DNA of 64,000 nucleotides. Origin: Didymodactylos carnosus (lineage: Eukaryota > Rotifera > Eurotatoria > Philodinida > Philodinidae). Positions 51,301 to 61,996 of this stretch are shown here, piece by piece. The DNA is taken from positions 1-64,000 of the forward strand of contig CAJNOQ010000093.1 of NCBI GenBank assembly GCA_905250885.1, read 5' to 3'. The notes under the pieces are model-generated. The model saw only the letters and a list, made by a program, of their open reading frames with translations, was not told where the DNA came from and did no database searches. Made by a program: the position numbers and the translations under genes. Position 1 is the first letter of the stretch, and the number at the start of each line of letters is the position of its first letter.

Positions 51301-54300
51301 AAATGTTGAATGGGACATGAAAGGTATTGATATTAATCTTGATTCAATTATTGGAAAACGTTTTTCTCAACTAATAACAACAATTACGTCGACACATTTG
51401 ATGGAACCAGTGGTGACTGATGATAGTGGATCACTTATTAATGGTGGTGATGATTTAAATTTAAGTAATGGTAGTCATACGGTAGGAAATGGTTCAAGTG
51501 GTAATATTGAATCACAAGATGAAGATGAAAAAGCTAAAAAACAACGACTGGAATATGAACAAGTAGTTCTAGGTCAAAAAATTGATATGCTCAAGTAAGA
51601 ATAATTCACTGATATATGAATTTGAATATATTTAATTTTGACTGTTCATCTTCATTCTAGGAAAGCGAATGCTCCATTCGATCAAATTCAACCAGAAATG
51701 GCTCGTTTTAAACGTTTGGAACAAGAATTAATGCAAAATATTCGTAGAGAAATACAGCAAAAAATGAAAAAACAATCGACAAAAGTAAGAACATCGTCAG
51801 TTTTTCTTTGAATAAAAGTTTGAAGAAGTTTTGATACGAAATAATTTATAGCCACAAACTCAGATATTGTCTTCGCAACAACAGGAAATATTGAGACGTA
51901 CGTCAGGAGTTAGTCCTTCATCTGATCAAATAATGGTAAAGATAGATGTATAGAAGACCAGACTGTTATTGTGTTGTTTTGTCATGGCATGATTAGAGTC
52001 GAGATAAAGATATATGCACGATGCATGTAAAATCTTATGTTTAATATTTTTGATGTTGTAAGCACAAAGGATAGCTTGAGCACACCACACCACATGTACC
52101 GTGTTATGTTGATATGTTGATATGTTAGAATCTAAATGAGATTGATCACAGATTTTATATCTCTTTGTTGAAATGTTTTGATTTTTAAGAGTGAGTCAGA
52201 GATGACGGATAACGACAATACTTTCTCTTAGATTTGACTGATTTTTATTTCTGTGGTAAGTGGACTTAAAGTCTCTATGGTCAAGTTGTTTACCATAGAG
52301 ACTTCAAGTCTATATCTTTCGAAATGAAGAATAGAAGACTGTGAATATGATTTTTAAATCAAATTGGACTGATATTTGACGTTTTTTTATCTAACTGAGG
52401 CATAGAAATAAAACATTCGAATCTCCACATGACAACAAATCAAACGCTATATGTTGTCTTCATCTTCTTAATATATCTTTGCTAGAAATTGAACTAAAAA
52501 TTGTCAGATTTTCATCTTCGGTTATATCCTATCCCATCCTATTTGACTGACGGTGGTGCATTACGATTCGTTAGTCCACTTTTTTTTTATCAAGGATATA
52601 TATTAAGAAGATGAAGAGAAAATACAACGTTTGATTTGTTGTTATATGGAGAATCGAATGTTTTATTTCTATAAAATACGTTAGTTAGATAAAAGTTGTC
52701 GAACAAATGTTCACTTGTATATAGAAAAACATGCAGAAAGCAAAGACAGTTTTTGACAATAATGATCAAAATTATAAAAACGATTTAGTTTGAAAAAAAA
52801 CTAAAAGAGATTTCTAGTCAGAACTGATATGTTATCTCTGGATGATCTAAAGCAAATATTTCTCAGCAAAACGAGACGTTTCCGATGTCTCTAGGGCATA
52901 AAACTGCACTGAATTCATGAAAAGCCGCGCAGTTTTACAAAAGTCGTGAAATTGACAGAGAAATAGGAAAAAATGTCTACGAAGCTCTTTGTAAACTGAT
53001 GAATATTCGGAGCGAATTTAATATACTTCGTTTTTTGGATATGGATTTTCTGAAAAGTCAGTTTTTAGCATTTCATTTATAGTTAGTTACTTAGATCGAG
53101 AAAAAAACATTGATCAGTGCTAAGAAACACACTTTTCAAATTTATTGACAATAAGTAATCAAGACAGATGCATTAAACTTACTTTTGATCGTTCCTCATT
53201 GTATCTTCAATGAATTTTGTTTACTATATTAAATGATGATGGTTGTACTGTAGATATTTTATTTTCTTATTCTATTTTTCAGACTGTGATAAATCGTGAT
53301 CGTCGAAATGCGTCAGATCATAAACGTGCACAATCGCATGATTACACGTCAAATTTAAGAAATGTCAGGTAAGAATAAATGCTTTAATTTCATCTCATAT
53401 CTTTACACATGATTTAAAAGCTTTACACATTATTTCTCTGTGCTTAAAAACAGAGCTTCTTAAATGTCTTGTGCACTTTGTCTATGTATATGTGTGTGTG
53501 TGTGTGTTTGCACTATGCTTTGTCTCACTCTCCTTGCTTTTAGACATATTAAATCAAATTCTTTCGGTTATTCGGATGCTTCTATTTATCTGAATCATAA
53601 CAATGGAGAATTTATTAGTGGCACAAGGTAACTTGACTTCATTCTTTTGTATTTTTATTATTTTAATAGTGTGTTATGGACACTATTTCAGTAAAATAAA
53701 TGTTTTTGTATTTTGATTCTATGATTAATGATATGTAATGATCACCCGTTAAAATGCTTATATGAAAATATTTTGTTTTAATCAATAATTATTTTATATA
53801 CTACAATTTTATAGATTTTAATATTTCTCTTCTATTTACTTTTTTAGTTCATCTGACAAAGATTTACTACCCTTTCATTCATACAGTCATCCGTCACCTA
53901 TACGAGAAGATGATAATGAAGATAATTCAAATACACCTAAACCACCCTTATTAAATCGGTAAGAAATCATTTTTGAAAAAAGATATATATTTCCACTGTA
54001 TATTTATGTTTTTAGCAATAATCCATTTGAGGAGACATATTATAGGTAGTTGAGAAATTTCAGTTTTTTTTTTTATTAATAGGTATTTTAATTTTTTGAA
54101 GTTATCTATTTAACAGAATGGGTGGTGTTGAGATATTATTTGTTCAAGTAGTACTCTTAAATAACAACACATGCTATATTTAATGCTATATAAGGATTGT
54201 TTAATTAATCATACGCTTATTGGATAATAGTAAAACATGAAGACAGCTACAGACAGCACACAGACAACCCAAAGCAGCTACACAGATATTCACTTACGTC

Positions 54301-57300
54301 TCCAGAAGTGGATGTCTGTGTAACTACTTTGAGTTGTCTGTGGAGCTGTCTATAGCTGTCTGTGAGTGTCTTCATGTTTTACTATTACCGTGCACTTATT
54401 TATTCTTTTACTAGAATTCATCTTTTGCTTGTTTTTAGTATTCCTCAATCATTTGATATTGATGGGAGTCAACAATTACATTCATCATCAAATAATAATT
54501 TAAACAATAATGTTGGTATCGGTGAAATAACGACGGCACCAGCTGTCGATTTAGAACTCAATGTACAAGTTCAAATTGCCAGTGGTTCTTGTAATTTATT
54601 TACACGTCGTGATTTACTTCAAAATTCTCAAAATAATAAATTACTTCCATCAGGTTCACATTCCATAAATACATCGGCCACATCGAAACAACAACCATCC
54701 ACTCAATATACTGGTTTATCAGTAGTTGTTAATAAAATTGAATATCAAGTATCAGAATTTTCTTTACCCGGTGTTCTTGTTGATGCACATTATGTTTCAA
54801 AGCATGATTCGGCCAATGATACAAACGAATTATCATCAAAACATCAAACAAGTGTTACAAAACGAGCAAATTTTTATTGTCGTGCAACTATTCAATCACC
54901 AGTTACTATAATAACAATACATCCGCTATTATTAGATTTTGTTGAACAAATGCTTGAACATGTCAATTTACCCGAACCATCAAAAATAAAACATCAAACA
55001 TTAGCAAATGGACAACAACAAACGGATGACCAAGCATCAGATAGTCATCTAAATGCCATGTAAATTAGAAAATAGAGTATATCTAACAATTATCTATTCA
55101 TCTTTTATACATATTTTAGGTTTTTAATTGAAGATCAACCAACATCATTTCCCATTGATGTTGTTGTTAGTATATTTATTCAACCGTCTATTCTTTTATT
55201 TACATGTTTACCATCTCATCCCATGGAATGTGAATTAAAATTACCGGCTGTTGATGTTGTCTTCTCATCCAAACGTGCAAATATTGAAATAGAACAATCA
55301 AGAATGGCTACGGATGATGATGAAAAAAATATACAAGTTATAGAAAATTCTATTGGTGGTATATCATTTTCATTATTTATGAAAGATTTTAAACTTAATA
55401 TTTATCATCCATTCAGGTAAGTTTCAATTGAATTATATAATTTTAATAAATTGTTAAACTATTTAATATTATTTTATATAGTGGAGAATCAAAAGTACAA
55501 CTATTTGAAGATATTAAATCTGGTCAATTACAAACGCGTAATGCTCTCTCTGTTAGTGTTCAATCTGTTTCATTTAATATTTCTCGTACACGACGTACTA
55601 TTATTGAACAACAACAAGAACCTGTTAATAGTGTTAAATTATCTGTTATTGGTCTTATTAGTCGTGCACAATTTGAATATGATATTCGACGTTTTTCAGA
55701 AATATTAACATTTCCAAAAATATGGTATAATCGATCGTTGGCTAGACGTTTGTTTCTAGGTGATGAAAATATATCAACACAAGAACGAAAATCAACACGA
55801 GCAAATAGTACGGTAAAACCAGGTAAGTTAATCGTATTTTTAAGTACTATAGCTCTATTTTTATCTAATTCATGTATGCTAAGACAAAAGAAGAAAATAA
55901 AACGTGATCTTTATGCAAGTTGTACATGCAAATACTTTTTATTCGAAAAACAAATAGAAATAAACTATAGCAAAACTCTGTCTAATCTAATTTATTGTTT
56001 TGATTATTATTTTTTTTTGAATGAATGTTTTTTAAACATGATTTTCTGATTTTTGAATTGATACTGAAGATAATCTTCTTTAATGTACGCTACTATTTCC
56101 GATACTGTTCTTATGAATGCATCATCCGTCATCGTTTTCATATCAGATTTGAGAGAATGACCGTAAAATTTTTCCATTAGAATATATTTACAATCAAGAA
56201 TACTTGTGGATGGATCTGATGAATAACTAAATACTTTTGGAACGAGAATCGATATATGTTTATGAAAATAACAACAAAAACATCAGAGATGCTTCATTTT
56301 GTGTGTACTATGTTTCTAGAAGACGTGTAGAGTTGATACGTTTAATACTGGTTCAGTTATGGAATAGGGAAAAGTCTGGTGAAACTAGATAAAAGAAAAA
56401 TGATTTTAAACACAAACACTTGCTATTTAGCTGAGTACTTATAAAATTCGTTAACAGCCACGAACCGTCCAGAATTAATAAATCTAATACAGTTAATAGA
56501 CAGAGCTCATAGAGTTGATTATACCAACATCAACTAATATTCGATACTGAAATAACAACTATTAACAGTCAAGATCTAGTCACTAAAATCTATTGGTAAC
56601 CACTAGCATCCAGAAACGACATGAACTACACGTTACTCGACTCTCCACGTGGGATTAAGTTTATTTTTACGAAATTATAAAGTTAAAGTGATTTAACTGT
56701 TAATGGTCGTTATTAAGTATCCGTCTGAATGTTAGCCGATGTTGGTATAATGAACTCGATGAGCTCTATCTATTGACTTAATTCTGGACTGTTAGTGGGA
56801 TGTTAACGAATTTTACAAATACCCGCAAGAACTATTGAGTACTAATTAGCCTGTTCCAAGTGATATTTTATTTAAAAGAATGAGTTTACTTGTTAATCAG
56901 TTATTAATAAGAGCAAGCTACATCTCTTTTCAGTCTACAAATGCGCACTTGACGAATATCATACTCTTTAAAGACTAAATTAGATCGAAACTGTTTCTTT
57001 AGCTTCATTTGAAACGAGAATTTCTGTTTGTAAAATAAATATGGGATTCATACTTCCATAACTATCGGTATCTAAACGCTCGAAATGTGTACAACATAGA
57101 TTAAACGGACAGAGTAAAAATGTTTAAGTTTTCAATAAAACAAATTGAAGATTTTTAACTCGTTGTTTGAACGATAGATGATCAACAAAGTGAACCAGTG
57201 TATGTATGAATGTGTGTTATATCCACAGCGAAATGATGAGGATTTTTACGACATGGCAATAGAAAAACAAAATGACCTTAGATATTCTTATTTTTTTAAT

Positions 57301-60300
57301 GAAATAGCTGCAATGACGATGCACTTTACAATTTTGAGTAAGAGTTTATATAGAAAGTGCAAAACTGCCACGAACATGATTATTAATCTATGATTTATTG
57401 GACTTTCTATATAAACTCTTACTATTTTCAACTGCTCTCTCTCCAAATTTCAATTTTGAGTATAGTTAATGTGATTGGTAGTTTATTAGGAAGCGGCACG
57501 CAGGCATAACAGATGATTATGATGTATCGGCTATACAGAACTTGAATAAAATATCCCATTTCTTTACCAATACTGAATTATTGAAAATGGAAAAAAGTGA
57601 AATATTTTGGTTGAGTTTCTCTTTTAATAATCAGATTACAAATCTGGCTTCTGATTGCATATCCTCATAACTGAAGTGAGCTTGTGCAAGTTATTTTTCT
57701 AACATTCAAAACCGATGGTAAAGTTACGTGACGTAATGGTTTCTGTTTTATAAATAAACAGAGAACCAATGACACAAACAAAAAACGAACAGAGTTTTGC
57801 AAATAAACAAGAAAATAAAAAAAATTTGCACATTAAATATACAAAATGTGATACAGAAAATATACAGATTGTCTAACAGTTTCATGACATATGTTGCTTA
57901 GATGAGCGAAATGTTTGTTGTTGTTTTCTGTTTTGCGTGACGTCATTATAGAAACAGTCGATCAGATGGCGATAAGATATAGAGAGTAGTATTTAATGTA
58001 ATTGAAATATCTGGACATATTGATGGGTTTGTAGTTCTGATGGTACTAAAATAAATAGTTAATTATTTGTATGACAAACAAATATTAATTGATGACTTTG
58101 CCGACGGCGCTAAATGTTTTTTGTTGAAAAACATAGGAAAAATCTGATATTTTTCATAGATATGTTTGTCCCTCCAAAGCGATGATTCTGAAAAATCCAC
58201 TCAACATTGTCTTGTCCGTTCTTATTGCAATCAGTGGGGACGCTCAACTCTCTTGCCTTACGAACATGAATGAAAACAAAAGAAAATGTTGTCGACTTTT
58301 AGACGTTTTAAATATTTATGATAAAGAACTGAGAATTCTACCGTTCTTTGTAGCAATTTGTTCACGTTATGTGTTTTTCTTTTTGTCTATTTAGATGTGC
58401 CAACAAAATCTTCTAAAAGTGGTGATGCAACTTCATCCGGTATGCGTACTGGAGGTGGTGATTCGTCCGCTTATCCTTCTCGATCACAAGCAAGTCCAAA
58501 TCAAACAACCCCGATGGGTTCAAATATTAGTACAACTCCAACTGCTACCACTGCAAATATTCACAAATGGAAAACTCGTGTATTATTAGCAATTAATTTA
58601 AAAGAATTACATATTTCAATGAGAATGAGTAATGTCATGGGAAAAGTAGAGTAAGTAGTTGTAAAACTTAACTTTTAAATAAGATAAATTATTTTTCTTT
58701 CATTTTTAGATGGAAAACAACGGATGTTTGTTCAACTGGTAGTTTATCATTAACAAGCCAAGGACATCGTAGTCTATTTTTTTCCATAGGATTACAGAAT
58801 TCAAATTTTCAAGCAGAACAAGGAATTGTAGGAGGAATTATTCGTCTGAAGAATCTTCAAACCACAGGTAGATGAATAGCTTTATTCTTGATTTAGATCT
58901 AAGCGAATTCGATCATTACTTTATCAGATATCATCTAGAGGCAGCGGAACCGTAGGAACAGTGAGAACGACACCCTACAGATTTGTGAAATATAAAACAG
59001 CGTGGAAACGGGATGCAGAACGGCTCACACAATTTGACGGATCTATTTCTGTGAATTTATCTTTTCTATTTTTGACTCCTTTTTCTCTGTTTACTATCAG
59101 CGCACATCTGATAAACTATACATAAACGAGGATTTAACCTTAATTCATCCCTCGTTACTCACACCACTTTTGATGCCATGTCAACGTAGATAAAAGTAGA
59201 AAATTCTATGTTTAAATACCGGAAAAGTATTTTGATATTTATCTTCAATATTAATTTGATTTAAATCAATTAAAAATGATCTTTCTGAAGAGAAATCAAT
59301 TTGTCTTCAGTTTTTCTAAAGGAATTCGTCTCCCCAACTTTTAAATCCCGTTACCATATCTAATACTAACAGCGTGTTTAATTAACTCCATCCCGAATTA
59401 TTTATATTAAAAACTGCATTTATTTTTCTTTATAGGTTTGATACGTCAAGGTGTTCGTGATAAAATGTTAATTGAATCATCACATGTTTTTGATGTAACT
59501 ACCGATGCTATTGAATGTCGTCTCGATTATATGGGTTCACCAACGCTTATGGCTCGTATTTGCTACATTATTTTACGATTGAAAGATGATCGTCATGCTT
59601 CTACAACAACGACAGCTGTCACTCCATCTACTCTTGTCTTTTTAAATCTTGAATGGTCACAAGTTCATCTAATGATTACTCGTTCCACAACACCTGATAT
59701 CATTAAAATGGCTCATAAACTTAAAGAATTTTTTAAATCACAAATTGCGAACAGTAAAACTTTATTAACATCAATTCAAATGGATTTTAGAGATCAGCAA
59801 CCTTCGGCAACAGCTCCTAATAAACGAGTGAAAGAGAAGGGTACTGCTGAAGTACCACCAACAATAAAAAAAGAAAAGAAATATGATCATAATGTTGTAA
59901 AAAGAATAATTGGTATGAACGGTGGTGAGATTATGTTACAAGGATATAATCTGACGTTAGTTGTATTTCATGGACTCAACTTTAAATGTCGACAATGGGC
60001 ACTTTTTTCATTGAATGAACCACAAATTATATTTGTAACAGATAAAACAGATAATAATGAAAGTATGTCGTTTTTATTTTTCTCTCAATGAATAAAACTT
60101 AGTATATTTTCAATATATTTTAGTTAGTCAAAAATTATTTTTCTATCTTGGTCATCAAGATGGAAAGATGCAAACAGGTTTGAAACCACGAACAAATATG
60201 GCAAGTATATCAAAAGTGACAAGAGGCGCAAATGAAGCACCATCCCATTTAACAATTAATGAATGGTTTAATTATGCTAATTCGACAATACCCGCTATTG

Positions 60301-61996
60301 GTATTTTGAATTTTTTCTTTTTTTCTTATTACTTCTACATGTTCGTTGTCTATTTTAGGCTTAAGACCATTTCCCACAATGGATCCTGAACCACAGAATG
60401 GTCGTCCACAAGGTCTCAATAAACATCTTGAACAACATCCAGAAACCATATTTGTACTGCCAGGACTTGAATTAAGATTTCAAACAAAACAACACAATGG
60501 TACGCATGATAAAACTGATTAATTACAATTATTACTATTCACTCAGTGACAACATAAATATATGCGCTTACATCACTGAGACTCCCTATTTCTATTGGTT
60601 TCTTTTATGTTGCTTGAGAGGTTAGATTTAGTCATTGATGTTTTTTTATTAGACTATTCATTTAGCCAAAATAATACAAAGTAAAGTTATGATAAAAGTT
60701 AATTTTGGTAAAAGTTTGTTAAATAGTCCATCATGTTAAGAAAAGATAGATAGACGAAGATCTCTGACGTCACATAATAAAAACAACAATATCAAATGTT
60801 TACTGTTAACAGCCTGTTGATGAAAGAGAGAAATTGTTCGGAATTGTGTAGAAAAAGCAAAAAGTATTGAAGATATAACAGAATTAGTTAATAAAGCATT
60901 CGGTTCTTGAAGAGTTCGAATTAAAAATGATTTAACTAGAACAGAAGTTTTGAAAGAAGGAATAGTAAGCTACAAATGATAATGAGAAGAACAAGATTGA
61001 ATCAAAGGCTAAAGGAGATCAAATCTCGCTGATGCAGTATGAACCCTGAAGTTTTTTTTTTACAAATAATTCATCCTGGCTACTCTTCTTCCTTTTACAA
61101 TGAAGAAAGCTGTAACTCTACTCGTTCTATCTGATACTTCCATTACGTTTCTCGATTTTAATAATTTTTTTGCTATTTTAGGAAAGGTTCATTGTAGTTT
61201 TGAAACTGATTTTTACGAACATATTATGTTTTCGTTTAATGCTGAACATTTTTATTTCTTACACGATCTAATCTCATCGTATATGAAAGAAAAAGAGAGA
61301 GGTAAGATTGTTCTTAATTTTTTGTTTTTTCCAACTAGTTTAACTATTTGCTTTTTTTTAGCACTTGTACAAGCTTTAAACGATAATAAACCACAAAATC
61401 CATCAGTCAAAGATACTCCACCACCACCACCACCTCCTCCTGTAACTTCTCCAGCAACTACGGTAACCTATACGTCTAATCAACAAACAGTTCAAATGCA
61501 AATACCTACTTCGCAAGCAACAAATGTTATGATAACAAAAACTGATACAGATAAAATTAAATCAGATGAATTATCTAATGACTTGAGAAAATTTACTTGT
61601 CCAGATTCAAAATGGAAATTAGAACCAACTATACGGTATAATTTATATTTTAAAAGAATTATTTTTATCGTAGTTTTTCTCTATTGTTTGATAAAAATAG
61701 TTTTTTTAAATCTATTTATTTGTTTATTTTAATACTAACTGTTTGTTGTATATTTTAGTTTATTGACAGCGTATGGTAATGAAGTTGAACCATTTGGTGC
61801 CGATTATATTTTACAACGTTTAGGTTTTCGTCATGCTCGTTTAACCATACCAAAATGGTTACAACGTGGTATTATGGATCCATGTGAACAATCAATGACT
61901 GTTGTGATGCTTTTACTTATATTTCTACTTCCCGAACGTTTTAAAGAAATGTGTATGAACAGTCCTCCACCAAATACTCATACAAAAAAAGATTAA
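33380..61996 (+). CDS. BLTP1: BLTP1 (KIAA1109/Tweek), bridge-like lipid transfer protein
   Basis: About fifty exons, roughly 4,600-4,700 residues by my exon estimates (human about 5,000). The first coding exon 33380-33951 follows a TTTTAG acceptor and gives a hydrophilic N-terminus, a membrane anchor at residues 52-71, then the BLTP1 signature SGKIMFRNLHYSTTT and DGYLIFRYW. Early exons checked in phase: 34777-34876, 36066-36268, 36326-36423, then about 36490-36625 with SPWADRQRELLW. Further landmarks: EGLPPERETLEYSW (40450), the exon from about 42430 with RSWLEAGSFQ and CACLGG, KINLCLLQAGLAEDN (44320), ITGNTKK (48490), AILFWLNYKNTYEHWNEQR (50620-50690), YGWRxxxARRLFLGDE-like RSLARRLFLGDE (55735), KMRMSNVMG-like MRMSNVMGKVEW (58620), RSTTPDIIKMAHKLKEFF (59690), and the C-terminus YILQRLGFRHARLTIPKW at 61787. 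The family forms a long hydrophobic groove moving lipids at ER contacts and affects PI(4,5)P2 and membrane trafficking. Species-specific inserts: poly-Gln/Thr/Ser stretches, a His run at 48770-48830 and PPPPPPPP at 61420. No break was seen. Confidence 0.96.
33975..34640 (+). repeat. Intronic repeat, copy A
   Basis: Lies in the first coding intron of BLTP1. It starts near TTTTGTGAAACTCC, with GAGCTGAAGTTTATACTC, and ends near GGAGTTTCACATTTTAG. Similar words in the same order bound a second copy at 38630-39250. Unknown family, probably a non-autonomous element. Confidence 0.4.
38630..39250 (+). repeat. Intronic repeat, copy B, interrupted by a LINE fragment
   Basis: TTTTTGTGAAACTCG and GAGTTGAAGTTTTATACTC at the left and GGGGTTTCACCATTTTAA at the right mirror copy A in order and orientation. 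A LINE fragment with target duplications sits inside. Confidence 0.4.
38838..39160 (-). mobile_element. 5'-truncated non-LTR retrotransposon (LINE) fragment
   Basis: A minus-strand frame (to 38852) encodes the tail of a LINE ORF2: IVKRQLEWVGHICRSSDAEP, a degraded linker, then a stretch with DIVNDAMSKHKWKKIV, matching the usual [RL]xWxGHxxR ... AxDRxxW C-terminal pattern of LINE polymerases. The 3' end is a (TGA)n tail. A 14-bp target duplication CTATGTTAGTGTAC flanks it exactly (38824-38837 and 39161-39174). Only the last 320 bp were inserted, as typical for target-primed reverse transcription. It is dead on arrival, within an intron of BLTP1. Confidence 0.85.
41083..42193. mobile_element. 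Foldback element with zinc-finger-like coding arms, containing a nested MITE
   Basis: Arms 41083-41295 and about 41965-42193 are inverted copies sharing CTCTCATTTGAGC and TCTGTCATCACTGTTTCG. The frames in both arms encode related peptides, IERDQKGLISLKCRQYDCPG in the left (minus) and IECDQKELISSKY in the right (plus), resembling a C-x4-C FLYWCH/WRKY-like finger as found in Mutator-type transposases. The arms are separated by about 670 bp that include the 41468-41778 element. It occupies the BLTP1 intron between exons ending near 40792 and starting near 42432. Confidence 0.6.
41468..41778. mobile_element. ACAGAC-rich foldback MITE, copy 1
   Basis: Ends TAATAGTAAAACATGAAG, perfectly inverted. 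The 311 bp form a near-complete palindrome of diverged ACAGAC/GTCTGT units. A second member is at 54225-54387. Confidence 0.88.
52263..52310. repeat. 19-bp-arm hairpin in a BLTP1 intron
   Basis: Arms 52263-52281 and 52292-52310 (GACTTAAAGTCTCTATGGT and its inverse with one mismatch) enclose a 10-nt loop. Could form a strong RNA hairpin; function unknown. Confidence 0.75.
52372..52708. mobile_element. MITE with about 100-bp arms in a BLTP1 intron
   Basis: The arms share AAATAAAACATTCGA, ACAACAAATCAAACG and TCTTCATCTTCTTAATATAT in inverted orientation. Diverged outer ends TTATCTAACT also pair. No ORF. Confidence 0.8.
54225..54387. mobile_element. ACAGAC-rich foldback MITE, copy 2
   Basis: Same ends TAATAGTAAAACATGAAG and the same internal words (CACACAGACA, AGCTACACAGA) as copy 1, but 163 bp, so either shorter in origin or internally deleted. 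It lies in the BLTP1 intron just before the exon starting near 54440. Confidence 0.88.
56421..56850. mobile_element. Foldback element with about 155-bp arms in a BLTP1 intron
   Basis: Arms share AAAATTCGTTAACA, GTCCAGAATTAA, AGAGCTCAT and ATTATACCAACATC in inverted orientation. The centre is about 100 bp. The 2.6-kb host intron (about 55821-58394) holds nothing else recognisable except the 57337-57423 hairpin. Confidence 0.75.
57337..57423. repeat. Perfect 22-bp inverted repeat, 87 bp overall
   Basis: AGTAAGAGTTTATATAGAAA plus GT at 57337-57358 is exactly inverted at 57402-57423. No mismatches, 43-nt loop. A tiny recent MITE or a structured RNA element. Confidence 0.8.
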
